From: an uncultured Bacilli bacterium | Lineage (GTDB): Bacteria > Bacillota_I > Bacilli_A > RF39 > UBA660 | NCBI GenBank assembly: GCA_944350495.1 | Contig: CALVOZ010000002.1 | Location: 73,421 to 137,420, forward strand | DNA length: 64,000 nucleotides | Reading direction: 5' to 3' | Part shown: piece by piece, positions 40,038 to 49,827 of the stretch | Layout of the letters: every line of letters starts with the position of its first letter | Numbering within the stretch: the stretch's first letter is position 1 | Made by a program: the position numbers and the translations under genes | The notes under the pieces: model-generated | Told to the model about the DNA's origin: nothing | Databases searched by the model: none | What the model saw: the letters and a program-made list of their open reading frames with translations, nothing else

Positions 40038-43000
40038 TTAATACTGATATGTGCATTCTTTTTTAACAATAGGTATCATTTCTCCTACTTTTTTTCTAGC
40101 AATTTCTAGTTCTTCTTTGACACGCTCATCAATCGTAATAAAATCTTCATGAATCACCAAATCATTATCAATATAAATATACCAATCATTACTAGCAATG
40201 CCATAAAGGAAACTATCGTTTTCAACGACAGGTTCAATATTTTCTAAAGCTTGTCCTGCAAGTAATGCTTTAATTCCTGATACTCTATTTATCATATCTA
40301 TAAGGTCTCTTAAGTTGGTACTTTCCCTAGCCTTTTCTCTAGCCGGTAAATAAGTTGGAACATTTGATTTATCAAAATTCAATGGCACAAACGGTGCAGT
40401 TGTTGAAGAGGTTGCTAAAACGTGAGCATTTGAAGAAACATCACTATAAAAGTGTGGTAAGCCTATTTTAATATTTGAAACTCCTAAATAAGTCTTAGAA
40501 TATTTACCTTGGTCAACTGCATAATTAGTCTCTACTACAACATTCTCGATTGGGCAAGCACTGTCTTTACTTTTTTCAATTAGTAAAGATGATACCATTC
40601 TACAAGCCTCGACAATCTCATCATCTACATAGGCATCGTTATTACAACTTCTTCGAAGTTCATTTAAAAATACAGTATTACCATTTCTAAAACCAGATAC
40701 TCTTGAAATATATTCTCCTGTTGTTGGGTGTTCAAATCTAATGTGAAAACCATTCTCATTATCTAGGCAAAATTGAAATAAAGATTCTCCAGCTCCGCCT
40801 ATTCTCATACAAGCACCTGTACGTTCGCCATGAGTGACATTAGAAGGATTAGTAAAATTACCAACTACTACATATATACTCTTACCATTGCTTAAAGAAA
40901 CATTTGTCGCAAATGATGGAATTGTTACAGCCATACGCTTAAAATTACTTAATGTTTTTTTTACAGCTTCATCCAATCTTATGTTACCTGAAGTTTTATT
41001 CATAGCCGCATTAGGACCCGGATTTGTCTTTATTAAACTTGCATCTTTTGAACCTAATACTTGTGAATAGACACTCGATACACTAGAATATACTTCACTA
41101 TAAATAAAGATGCTAACAGGCTTCAACAATATATTTGAGGTATCTTTTCCCTGACTTTCTAGTCTTGATCTTTCTGCCTCATATATTTTATCATAATAAG
41201 AAATGAAACTACTTAAATTGTTATAGCTTCCAGATATTTCAATATTTGGCGATTCTAATATTGTTTGAAAGCCTTCAGGTAATAAATGAACTTTATATTT
41301 ATGCATTGTTTGTAATAATGAATCATAAGCTGCAGGATTAGCTAAAGTGTTTTTTAAAGCATTAATATTAATACTTGTTAGTAGTTGAAAAATATCTTGA
41401 GCATCTTTTGGAGCTTTATATATTCTCTCAACCCAGCCTTGATTATCTAAAAATTCAACGTATTTCTCACGGCCAATCATTACTTTAGCATATTCACGAC
41501 AAATTAAGCTTAATTCTTTTAAATGTTTTTTGATTTCCTTCACATCATCTAAACTAAATGTTAACTTCTTATTTAATAAAATTCTAATTTCGACATTTTG
41601 ATCACTATCACTTTTATCTTTCTTACTTAAAAAATATAAAATGCATTTTTCGGCTAAATCTTCACTTAAGCCACGTTCCACTAATTTTCCCTTGATTATA
41701 GTTTTGTGAATATCTTCATAAAAGAAATTATCAATTAATTTTTTTTCTAAGTCCGTTTCATTCAAATCATAAGGTAAATCTAAAGAACTATCTGTATACA
41801 TATTACATTTATTGCGATATTCTTCTCTCTTTGTAGCAATATAATAATTAGTAATAAAATGTAAAATTTCAATATATTCATCTCTATTTTCTTTACCATT
41901 TTGAATTTGATTAACTAAATTCAGCAAAAAGTTTTTAGGATCATTCTTAATTTTTCCTAATAGTTCTGGGTATGCATCTTTAAATTTATTAAAAAACTTA
42001 TCATCTAAAATTTCATAAATGTATTCTAGTTTTTGTATGTAGATATTATTGCCATCTTCCAACGAATGCATAATGTCAGCAAATATATTAATTACCTCAC
42101 TATGTTCTTTCGAAAATTTGTATTGCATTAATGAATCATATATGTTTGCTAAGTCACTTAATTTAATTTTTTCATCAGCAAATATATCTATAAACTTAGA
42201 AAATTCACTTGATTCTAAATTAATTAATTGATGAAGGATATTATTATCAAAATATCTAATGACTCTTGCCCCAAACTTGTGAAAAATAATATCTAAATGC
42301 TCTAAATTTAAAGAATGTTTTTTACTATAATAATCTTTAACTAAATCGTATACTTCTTCATTATACAAATATTCTAAATTTTCATTATGATTAATTCTAT
42401 CAATTAATATTTCTATAAGCTCTCCACTAGACCGTAGATAAAAATTCAATAAATCTTTATATGATAAAATTAATGACATTGCATAATTTATAATTCTATT
42501 AGCAAGTTCAAAATTATTCTTCATCTCATCTATTAAAATATCAATTGATTCTTTAGATATAGATATTTGCATAGAGCGAGTAAAAGAAATTTTTTGTAAT
42601 ATTTTCCAATTTCTTGCTTGAATTATTTCATCCAAAAATCCAGGTATCTCAAAACATTCTTCATTAAATTCTATATCTCGACCTCTTCTAATTTCACTTA
42701 ATACAAATAATTTTAAATCAGGATTATCTTTAATTTCAGTGTCAACAATGCTAAATGTCTTAAACATATTCTTTTCTGTCATCAATTTGAAAAGTTCTAT
42801 GTGTTGTTTTAATGATTCTACACACTCAATAGATAATCCTTGATACATAGGATCACCTAATTTTATCTTGTCCATTATTTCTGGAATATGCGAAGGAAAA
42901 TTATAAAAACTTGAAGCAACATCAATAAGGCCGCATTCAATTAATTTATTTAAAATTTTCTCTGAAACAAGAAATTTATAATGATATAATTGTCCAATTT

Positions 43001-43886
43001 TAGTCTGCGGGGTAATAGTTGCAACAAGCAAATCTTCATATTCTTCAAAATCGTTCCATATGCTTTCTATAATAATGTAATTAATACCAATAGACTTGAT
43101 TAAAGCCTCAATTAAAGGCTTTCTATTAGTTTTATTAAAATTAATGAAATCAAATGTAAGTTCATCTTTAAATAATTGTGTGTCAAATGATTCACCAGAA
43201 AATAATTTATCGCAAATTAATTTATTAATTTTATAAATATCAGCATTTTTATTATCGAATGGGTAAGAATATGGATATTGAATATTAAATAAATGTAATA
43301 GTGCAGAAATTGAATATTTAGAAAAATCTAATTTTAATTGCTTATCAGCCATTACAAAAAAATCTGGTACAATTTCCACTGTTTTTGAATATTCTTGCAT
43401 TTTAACAAGAAGAGAATCTGAAAATTCTGAACAACTTCCAATATTATCTAAAAATGCAAACCTTTTATGTTCCATGACTAATTCAATCAATTCACTCGAT
43501 GCTCTTATTTTACCTTTTTTTAATTGATGCGTATCTATTAATTCTAAAAAATAGTCTAAAACTTCTTGATTTTGAGCTTCATCACCATATTGCCTAAATT
43601 CTAAAACAGCTGAATATTCTCCACTTTTCAAATATGCCTTGGCATATGCAACAAACAACTCCGAATTATTTAAAAGAAGATCAGCAAGATCATCAAATAT
43701 TTGGTCCATTTGGTCCAGTAATTCAACTGTAACTAAATTAGGATTCGCAATTAAAATTTCAGAAAATTTATCATAAAGATCTTTATCACTTTTTATTAGA
43801 AATAATTCAGAATCTTCAAAAATCATATTTTTTCTTTCTATTTTTTCAATAATAGCTTTTTTGTATGGTTCTAAATCTAAAAACAT
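40038..43886 (-). CDS. 1282-residue protein of unknown function
   Basis: A soluble 1282-residue protein with no transmembrane segment or signal. Residues 1-850 are a long alpha-helical, Asp/Glu/Lys/Leu-rich region with many short Leu/Ile-spaced helices, like an alpha-solenoid. Residues about 960-1215 form a different, more compact domain with conserved-looking blocks: VGNFTNPSNVTHGERTGACM, RIGGAGE, FHIRFEHPTTGEYISR, GFRNGNTVFLNELR. Several Cys are near these blocks. The first gene of the pair is a small CSD-like protein 16 bp upstream. I do not recognise the family and assign no function. Confidence 0.7.
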   Translation of the reverse strand: MFLDLEPYKKAIIEKIERKNMIFEDSELFLIKSDKDLYDKFSEILIANPNLVTVELLDQMDQIFDDLADLLLNNSELFVAYAKAYLKSGEYSAVLEFRQYGDEAQNQEVLDYFLELIDTHQLKKGKIRASSELIELVMEHKRFAFLDNIGSCSEFSDSLLVKMQEYSKTVEIVPDFFVMADKQLKLDFSKYSISALLHLFNIQYPYSYPFDNKNADIYKINKLICDKLFSGESFDTQLFKDELTFDFINFNKTNRKPLIEALIKSIGINYIIIESIWNDFEEYEDLLVATITPQTKIGQLYHYKFLVSEKILNKLIECGLIDVASSFYNFPSHIPEIMDKIKLGDPMYQGLSIECVESLKQHIELFKLMTEKNMFKTFSIVDTEIKDNPDLKLFVLSEIRRGRDIEFNEECFEIPGFLDEIIQARNWKILQKISFTRSMQISISKESIDILIDEMKNNFELANRIINYAMSLILSYKDLLNFYLRSSGELIEILIDRINHNENLEYLYNEEVYDLVKDYYSKKHSLNLEHLDIIFHKFGARVIRYFDNNILHQLINLESSEFSKFIDIFADEKIKLSDLANIYDSLMQYKFSKEHSEVINIFADIMHSLEDGNNIYIQKLEYIYEILDDKFFNKFKDAYPELLGKIKNDPKNFLLNLVNQIQNGKENRDEYIEILHFITNYYIATKREEYRNKCNMYTDSSLDLPYDLNETDLEKKLIDNFFYEDIHKTIIKGKLVERGLSEDLAEKCILYFLSKKDKSDSDQNVEIRILLNKKLTFSLDDVKEIKKHLKELSLICREYAKVMIGREKYVEFLDNQGWVERIYKAPKDAQDIFQLLTSININALKNTLANPAAYDSLLQTMHKYKVHLLPEGFQTILESPNIEISGSYNNLSSFISYYDKIYEAERSRLESQGKDTSNILLKPVSIFIYSEVYSSVSSVYSQVLGSKDASLIKTNPGPNAAMNKTSGNIRLDEAVKKTLSNFKRMAVTIPSFATNVSLSNGKSIYVVVGNFTNPSNVTHGERTGACMRIGGAGESLFQFCLDNENGFHIRFEHPTTGEYISRVSGFRNGNTVFLNELRRSCNNDAYVDDEIVEACRMVSSLLIEKSKDSACPIENVVVETNYAVDQGKYSKTYLGVSNIKIGLPHFYSDVSSNAHVLATSSTTAPFVPLNFDKSNVPTYLPAREKARESTNLRDLIDMINRVSGIKALLAGQALENIEPVVENDSFLYGIASNDWYIYIDNDLVIHEDFITIDERVKEELEIARKKVGEMIPIVKKECTYQY

Positions 43887-43901
43887 ATATTACCTCTCAA
43901 A

Positions 43902-44129
43902 TTATTTTTGATATTTTTTATCCATATCCTTATAATCTTTTTTTTCTAAACTGTTAACAAAATAAGCACGTTTATAACCTTTCACTTCTTCTGCTTTAAA
44001 ACTAACAATATCTCCTTTACAAATTTCATTCATCATATCTTTTTTTAAAAATATGTATTTTTCATTTTTATGTTGTATTTCACCATATTGCCCATCACAA
44101 TATGATACAATTCCTCTCGATAAAGTCAT
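43902..44129 (-). CDS. cold-shock-domain-like small protein
   Basis: A 75-residue protein with a beta-barrel OB-like pattern: GIVSYCDGQYGEI, YIFLKKDMM, GDIVSFKAEEV, AYFVNSL, resembling a degenerate cold-shock domain (Gly-x-Val/Ile, Tyr-Gly-x-Ile, Phe-x-Lys, Gly-Asp-x-Val-x-Phe). A basic Lys-rich tail follows. Nucleic-acid binding is likely by analogy. GGGAGTGAT gives the start. Its stop is 16 bp before the 1282-residue protein. Confidence 0.55.
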   Translation of the reverse strand: MTLSRGIVSYCDGQYGEIQHKNEKYIFLKKDMMNEICKGDIVSFKAEEVKGYKRAYFVNSLEKKDYKDMDKKYQK

Positions 44130-44211
44130 TTTCTATCACTCCCTATTAGAGTAATTATACCAATTTAAAAACAGTTTCTCAATAATAAATAATATTTATA
44201 ACTAATATACA

Positions 44212-44232
44212 TAAAAAAAATACACTAGTATT
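44212..44232 (-). terminator. terminator of the lipoprotein gene
   Basis: Stem AAATAC / GTATTT with TAGT loop and a T8 run. Confidence 0.7.
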
Positions 44233-44755
44233 TATATATACCATGTATTTTTTCTTTATCTGACTCGCTTAGTTCATTAAGTGACCAATCATCATCAACC
44301 TTAGTTAAATAAAATGTAATAGTATATTTAACAGTATCTTTAGCCTCGCCCATTAAATCTAATTGGTGGTTATAAAATAATTCAGCACTATATTCACCAT
44401 TTTCATCTAGATATTCATTTTCATCTGGAGTCAAATTAAAAATATCGCTGTAATCTATTACTTCAATCTCAGCAGTCACTGTTGCTTTATCACCATTAAT
44501 AGTTTCATCTTTAATTTCATATTTTAAATTTTGATAATGTTTTTTCATTTGCTCTTTATATTTGTCTTGTTGTTCTACTGTATACTCATTATCTTCAATA
44601 AGCATATCTAAATCATTTAAAATATTACTATCCAATGTTTGATAACTATCTAAATAATCTTCTACCCTTTTAGTTGGTGTATTACTCATATCCTTACCAA
44701 TTGAGCAGCCACTTAAAATTATAATCGCAACTAAGAGTCCTAAAAACTTTTTCAT
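44225..44755 (-). CDS. lipoprotein, DUF4878-like
   Basis: A 176-residue lipoprotein. Signal peptide with lipobox LSGC at about residue 17. The mature domain begins with PTKRVEDYLDSYQTLD and has the DYSD, TFYLTKVDDDWSLNEL pattern of the cone-shaped NTF2-like folds seen in small lipoproteins. Start 44755 is supported by GGGAGGTATAT. It lies 12 bp after the Ca ATPase gene and is probably cotranscribed with it. No role is known. Confidence 0.7.
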   Translation of the reverse strand: MKKFLGLLVAIIILSGCSIGKDMSNTPTKRVEDYLDSYQTLDSNILNDLDMLIEDNEYTVEQQDKYKEQMKKHYQNLKYEIKDETINGDKATVTAEIEVIDYSDIFNLTPDENEYLDENGEYSAELFYNHQLDLMGEAKDTVKYTITFYLTKVDDDWSLNELSESDKEKIHGIYKY

Positions 44756-44794
44756 ATATACCTCCCTTATTAGCCTACCCATATTTATATTTAT

Positions 44795-47302
44795 TTATAC
44801 TCCAATATTTAAATTGTGCTTTTTTAAATATATTTTTCTAATCCAATCAATTGGAATAACTAAAGAAGCTAAAACTATCATTAATTGTAATTCGAAAAAT
44901 TTTAAAGAAGTAGTTCTAAATAAATGACCACCATAATATATTAATATTATTTGAATAATTACTATAGAGGCAATTATCCAAATAAATACTTTATTTTTTT
45001 TAATATTGGCAAATATGTTTAATCTATGTGTTCGTGCATTAAAGCTATTAAATATATCTATAAAAATAAATAAGCCAAAGAAAGCAGATAATAAAGCTTC
45101 CTGACTACTATAAACATTACTTATTAGTTTACTTTTTAAAAAGAAGAAACATAATAACGAAGACAATATTCCCGTCCATAATATTTGATAATACATATAA
45201 TTATTCATAATTGGTTCATCTTTAGCTTTTGGTTTTTCCTCCATGTATTCTAACAAAGGCGGTTCAAAAGCAAATGCTAAACCTGCTAAAGTATCCATTA
45301 CCATATTTATCCATAACATTTGAATAACCGTTACTGGTGTATCTATACCTAAAAATGGGCCAAAAATACTTAAGCTTAAAGCACATAAGTTAATTGTTAA
45401 TTGTAAAATTATAAACTTTCTAATACTTTTAAAAATAGTTCGGCCATACAATATTGCTTTACTAATCGATAAAAAATTATTATCTAAAATAACAATATCA
45501 CTCGCTTCTTTAGCTACTTCTGTTCCACTACCCATACTAAATCCCACATCAGCTCTTTTTAAAGCAGGAGCATCGTTAACTCCGTCACCTGTCATACCAA
45601 CTACTAAGTTTAATTCTTGACATACTCTTATAAGTCTACTTTTATCATGCGGTAACATTCGAGCTAAAACACACAAATTAGGGATTATTTTTTTTAATTC
45701 TTCATCATTAATTCTATTTAGTTCTTCACTTGTTAAAACAATATCATTATTATTTTTATACAAGCCTAAATCTTTAGCAATTGTGACTGCTGTATTTTTA
45801 TTATCACCTGTTAGCATTACTGTTTTAATATTTGCTTTAGAAACTAGTTCTATACCTTCTTTAACATTTTCTCTAATATCATCTTTAATTAATAATAAGC
45901 CAACAAAAGTTAAATTTTCAAAACTAATAGGATTACTATTAGTGCTTGTTGCCATAAGAATTACTCTTATTCCCTCATTAGTTTTAGTATCAATATATTT
46001 TTTTATTTTTTCAATTTTAATTAATTCTTTTTCACCAAGTTCATTATAATAATATTTACAAAAAGGTAAAATTCTTTCAGGAGCACCCTTTATTAAATTA
46101 ACGCGATTAGGATCGTTTATTGATGTTATTGAATATTTATTTTTACTATCAAACGGAATAACTTGTTCTTTGTAATAATTAATATTATTTTTTTTAATAA
46201 ATTTTAAAATTGCTTGATCAGTAATATTTCCACCAATTATATCTTCACCACTAAAACTACTAGCATTATTAACAGTACATGAGATTTTAACTATTTTTGA
46301 TAATTTAGTCTTTATTAATTCTTGATATGTATATTCTTTTAAGTTACCATCAACATATTTAGTAACTTCTAACTCTCCTTTTGTTAATGTCCCTGTTTTA
46401 TCTGTAAATAGAATGTTTATACTACCAGATGTTTCTATCCCTACTAGTTTTCGAACTAAAACATTATCTTTAAGCATTCTTTTCATATTAGAAGATAGCA
46501 CTAGTGTAACCATCATCGGTAAACCTTCAGGAACACATACAATTATAATCGTAACAGCCAGAGTAAGAGCATATATGATATTATTTAAATTTAAACCATT
46601 TAAAAATATATAAGAAATAAATATAATAATAGAGCATACATAGCCTATTTTACTTATCATATCAGCTAAGCCACTTAGTCTAATTTTAAGAGGACTAACT
46701 GGTTGTTTAATTTTTAATTCATCAGCCATCTTTCCATAAAAAGTATTGCTGCCAACGCTGTCAACTTGCATGATAGCACTACCACTTACAACTACACTGC
46801 CACGTAAAACCGATAATGATACTGATTTTTTTATTTCCTTACTTTCGCCATTTAAACTAGACTCATCAACTGAAATCATTCCCTGAATAATTTTACCGTC
46901 AGCGGGAACTTTTTCACCGCTTTCCAAAAGAATAATATCATTTACAACTACTTCACTAATCACTATTTCATTAATTTTTCCATTTCGTTTAACTCGACAT
47001 TTTTGTTTAGAAACAGAATCCATTAAACTTGCAAAAGCTTTATCTGACCCATATTCAGAGATACTAGATATAAACGATGCCATAAATATAGCAATTAATA
47101 TTCCCAAAGTTTCATACCAATCAAAAGATTTAAATAAAAAAACAGTTTTAATTGCTAGTGCGATTAAAAGAATTCTTATTATTGGATCTCCTAATGATTC
47201 AATGACTAATTTAATAAAACTATTCTTTTTATAATTTCCTAATTCATTGTTTCCGTATTTTTCTCTGCTTTTTACAACCTCTTCTTCTGTTAGTCCCATC
47301 AT
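44795..47302 (-). CDS. P-type Ca2+-transporting ATPase
   Basis: An 835-residue P2-type ATPase. N-terminal cation ATPase domain (LTEEEVVKSREKYGNNEL) is followed by helices M1-M2, the A domain, helix M4 with VCVPEGLPMMVTL (the PEGLP Ca2+ site), phosphorylation site DKTGTLTKGE near residue 300, the KGAPE nucleotide site, TGDGVNDAPALKRADVGF, and M5-M6 with NLCALS and NMVMDTLAGLAFAFEPP. It resembles SERCA/PMCA-like bacterial Ca2+ exporters. GGAGGATT gives the start. It may control Ca2+ entry or use in spores; that is inference. Confidence 0.93.
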   Translation of the reverse strand: MMGLTEEEVVKSREKYGNNELGNYKKNSFIKLVIESLGDPIIRILLIALAIKTVFLFKSFDWYETLGILIAIFMASFISSISEYGSDKAFASLMDSVSKQKCRVKRNGKINEIVISEVVVNDIILLESGEKVPADGKIIQGMISVDESSLNGESKEIKKSVSLSVLRGSVVVSGSAIMQVDSVGSNTFYGKMADELKIKQPVSPLKIRLSGLADMISKIGYVCSIIIFISYIFLNGLNLNNIIYALTLAVTIIIVCVPEGLPMMVTLVLSSNMKRMLKDNVLVRKLVGIETSGSINILFTDKTGTLTKGELEVTKYVDGNLKEYTYQELIKTKLSKIVKISCTVNNASSFSGEDIIGGNITDQAILKFIKKNNINYYKEQVIPFDSKNKYSITSINDPNRVNLIKGAPERILPFCKYYYNELGEKELIKIEKIKKYIDTKTNEGIRVILMATSTNSNPISFENLTFVGLLLIKDDIRENVKEGIELVSKANIKTVMLTGDNKNTAVTIAKDLGLYKNNNDIVLTSEELNRINDEELKKIIPNLCVLARMLPHDKSRLIRVCQELNLVVGMTGDGVNDAPALKRADVGFSMGSGTEVAKEASDIVILDNNFLSISKAILYGRTIFKSIRKFIILQLTINLCALSLSIFGPFLGIDTPVTVIQMLWINMVMDTLAGLAFAFEPPLLEYMEEKPKAKDEPIMNNYMYYQILWTGILSSLLCFFFLKSKLISNVYSSQEALLSAFFGLFIFIDIFNSFNARTHRLNIFANIKKNKVFIWIIASIVIIQIILIYYGGHLFRTTSLKFFELQLMIVLASLVIPIDWIRKIYLKKHNLNIGV

Positions 47303-47385
47303 AAATAATCCTCCTATATAAAGATATGATGGAATAAAATATTTAAGAGTTAAAAGTTATACACATAATATGTGTTTTTTTGCAA

Positions 47386-47410
47386 AAATAAAAAGTAATA
47401 ATCATTACTC
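47386..47410 (-). terminator. terminator of the DHH-family gene
   Basis: Stem AGTAATGATTATTACT with a T-rich tail on the minus strand. Confidence 0.65.
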
Positions 47411-48349
47411 CTCATTCAACAATATATCTATTAAAGCTTCCTCCACTTCTAAAGTTATCGGATTTGTTGCCGCTTTTTCGTGACCTTTACCACCAAATAA
47501 CTCAGCTATAGGTCTAACCATGACACTATCTTTAATACTTCTGTAAGATACAACACCTTCATCTAGCGCTACCATCATGGTAAAATCCATATCAAATTTA
47601 TTTTCTCTAAAATATTCTGCTATTTCATTTCTAAATTCATAAGAAATAAACAATATTCCTGCTTTTAAACCTAATATATTACGATATATTATCCTATTTT
47701 CATAATATTTGCACTTTTCCAAAATCAATTCTTTTCTATTAATAATAAGCATTTTTTCTAATTCATCATAATTAAATTCTATATTATTATGGTTACTTAG
47801 TTTTTTTGTCATTAACTCAATGTATCCCTTTGTTCCTAATGCATCAAATAATATTGATAATTCACGTGATTTTTCATTATTATATATATTACGCCATTCC
47901 CAAGTATCATGCTGTCTTGTTAATTCAACAAACTCTTCAATAGCTTTATTATCTTTTTTTAATAAACCCTCATTTAATAAGTATTCATAAAATAAGCTAG
48001 TTCCACAGCATAAACCTTTAGCATTTTCTAACTGAATTTTTACAAAACTATATTGTGTATACTTTTCATCTAAAAATGTTTTGTGATGATCAAATATTTT
48101 AAATTTATCATTTAATTTTGAATCATTAGCAATCATACACAACATCGATTCTTCTAAACATAAATCGGTTACATAAATTTGATCATATTCATATATTGTA
48201 TTATTTTCAAAAAATTTATTTACTTCTTCAGTTAAATTGAATGTTCCACACAATATATACTTTACTTCTTCAAAGGCTAAAGAAGCTAAAACAGCGTTTC
48301 CTATCCCATCTATATCATTTTTATGAGTAAAAATTAATACCTTCATCAT
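47405..48349 (-). CDS. DHH-family phosphoesterase (NrnB/YngD-like)
   Basis: A 314-residue DHH/DHHA1 phosphodiesterase. Metal-binding motifs are NDIDG at residues 11-15, DLC near 73, FDHHKTF near 86-92, RQHDTWEW near 150, and the DHHA1 motif FGGKGHEKAA near the C-terminus. These enzymes hydrolyse nanoRNA or cyclic dinucleotide products such as pApA. The start has GAAGGTAGG upstream. It is transcribed between the HTH protein and the Ca ATPase. Confidence 0.86.
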   Translation of the reverse strand: MMKVLIFTHKNDIDGIGNAVLASLAFEEVKYILCGTFNLTEEVNKFFENNTIYEYDQIYVTDLCLEESMLCMIANDSKLNDKFKIFDHHKTFLDEKYTQYSFVKIQLENAKGLCCGTSLFYEYLLNEGLLKKDNKAIEEFVELTRQHDTWEWRNIYNNEKSRELSILFDALGTKGYIELMTKKLSNHNNIEFNYDELEKMLIINRKELILEKCKYYENRIIYRNILGLKAGILFISYEFRNEIAEYFRENKFDMDFTMMVALDEGVVSYRSIKDSVMVRPIAELFGGKGHEKAATNPITLEVEEALIDILLNEE

Positions 48350-48404
48350 TACCTACCTTCTTTTTTATTATATCATCAATTATAAAAAAAAAAGAAGAAT
48401 CTTT

Positions 48405-48740
48405 TTATTTTTTATGTAATAAATCTGCCTCTTTTAATACATTATAAATACAAGAATAGCTACGTTTTCCATAAAATTTACAAAACTTTCTAATGCTTAC
48501 GTTAGAACGCTTATATAAATTAATTATATATTTTTTTTCTTGTTCCGTAATTGTATTAACTGGCTTTCTATTTTTATTACCATGTTCTAAACTAATTTCA
48601 TTGTTTAAGATTTCCTTTTTTAATCTTAAAATATATTTAGGATGATATCCAGTAATGGTTGCAATTTCTTCATAAGATAAGAAACTATTCCCAGATAGTT
48701 TTTTATTTATCAAATTAACTGCTTCTTCCTTTCTCTTCAT
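48405..48740 (-). CDS. HTH DNA-binding protein, transposase-like
   Basis: A 111-residue protein with an N-terminal HTH (residues about 20-43, LSYEEIATITGYHPKYILRLKKE) and the LEHGNKNRKPVN segment found at the N-terminal end of ISNCY/IS481-type transposases. A second small helical half follows (YIINLYKRSNVSIRKFCKFYG). The catalytic DDE domain is absent, and no inverted repeats flank it, so it is a stand-alone derivative, not an active IS. GGTGAGATG gives the start. Confidence 0.7.
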   Translation of the reverse strand: MKRKEEAVNLINKKLSGNSFLSYEEIATITGYHPKYILRLKKEILNNEISLEHGNKNRKPVNTITEQEKKYIINLYKRSNVSIRKFCKFYGKRSYSCIYNVLKEADLLHKK

Positions 48741-48757
48741 ATCATCTCACCTACCAT

Positions 48758-49147
48758 TTATACTTTATCAAAATATGTAATCTTACGTTCCATTACATCT
48801 GCTTCGATTGCATCCCTTAATATTTTTCTGACAGTACCTGGATTTTGAACATTTTTTAGCAATATTTTAGTACCAGCCTTACTTGCTGAGCCCATTGTAT
48901 CAATTACAACAGAAACGGTACCAATATTTAAAAGTCTTTGATATATACTTTCTATAGCATCCGGATCTTTTAACATGTATAACTCAACGGTATTAGTTTT
49001 TTTCTTAAAAAAGCCTGTTGTAACAATCAATTCATCTTTAGTAATTTGATACGTTGTAAAGTTTAAATGAATTGTTGTTAAAAATCTTTGCCAGATTCCT
49101 GAAGGTTTACCTTCCCATAATAATTCTAACTCCACTTTATTATTCAT
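48758..49147 (-). CDS. PH-domain (YdbT/bPH_2-like) protein
   Basis: A 129-residue protein resembling a bacterial PH domain: LEWEGKPSG-like start, FLTTIHLNFTTYQITKDELIVTTGFFKKKTNTVELYMLKD. The seven-stranded pattern and final helix (VRKILRDAIEADVMERKITYF) fit. No membrane segment. GGAGGCTATTT gives the start. It is 18 bp upstream of the HTH gene and may be cotranscribed. Confidence 0.65.
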   Translation of the reverse strand: MNNKVELELLWEGKPSGIWQRFLTTIHLNFTTYQITKDELIVTTGFFKKKTNTVELYMLKDPDAIESIYQRLLNIGTVSVVIDTMGSASKAGTKILLKNVQNPGTVRKILRDAIEADVMERKITYFDKV

Positions 49148-49216
49148 AAATAGCCTCCATTATCAACTACATTATAACATACAACTTTAATTTTTAACAT
49201 CTTTTTGTAAAATTTT

Positions 49217-49774
49217 CTAAAAATCAAAGTCTATTGGTGCATTGTTACTCTTATTTTCTTCTGTGTCAAAGATTTTATAAGTATCATTAATGCTTTTTCC
49301 TTGCTTAAACCAATTATCAATTGTTAAAATAAATTCTTGCTCAGTAATGCGATCAATAATAGGTAATGGAATGTTTTCTAACTCAATTATTAACCGATAC
49401 ATTAACGTTGATTTTGGTGCTAACTGCCTATGCTTATTAAATAATATTTCTGTTGCCTTTAATTTTGTATCTTCAATTATTTTATAATACTGATTTTTTT
49501 GTTCTTCACCTACATGTAATGAATTATAAAACCTGTTATAGGCATTTTCAACGACCGGATTTAATACCTCTTTTGAATTAGATTTATCTAAACTATATCG
49601 CATGATTTCTATATTTAACGTAAGCACAATCAACTGATTCTCAATTTCGTCATATACGGCTCCAATTTTATCTAATAATGATTGAATCTCCACTGGTTTT
49701 ATCTTTGAATTTTCAAATATTAATGCGCTAGTTATATCAGAAGATAGATTTTGTTTTTTAGTAAAAAAACTCAT
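49217..49774 (-). CDS. hypothetical soluble helical protein
   Basis: A 185-residue protein with mainly helices, without Cys, signal or membrane segment. Residues 37-75 (EIENQLIVLTLNIEIMRYSLDKSNS) and 95-115 look coiled. The C-terminus is Asp/Asn rich. AAGGTGATAAT gives the start. I do not recognise a family. It may be cotranscribed with the PH-domain gene. Confidence 0.5.
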   Translation of the reverse strand: MSFFTKKQNLSSDITSALIFENSKIKPVEIQSLLDKIGAVYDEIENQLIVLTLNIEIMRYSLDKSNSKEVLNPVVENAYNRFYNSLHVGEEQKNQYYKIIEDTKLKATEILFNKHRQLAPKSTLMYRLIIELENIPLPIIDRITEQEFILTIDNWFKQGKSINDTYKIFDTEENKSNNAPIDFDF

Positions 49775-49796
49775 ATTATCACCTTAATAATTATAA

Positions 49797-49827
49797 CAAA
49801 AAAAAGATATATTTAATATCTTTTTTT
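49797..49827 (-). terminator. terminator of the cell-wall hydrolase gene
   Basis: Stem AAAAAAAGATAT / ATATCTTTTTTT (minus strand), overlapping the stop. Confidence 0.7.

Noticed and set aside
48405..48740. Insertion sequence
   Set aside because: The HTH resembles a transposase N-terminus but there is no DDE domain, no terminal inverted repeats and no target duplication visible.
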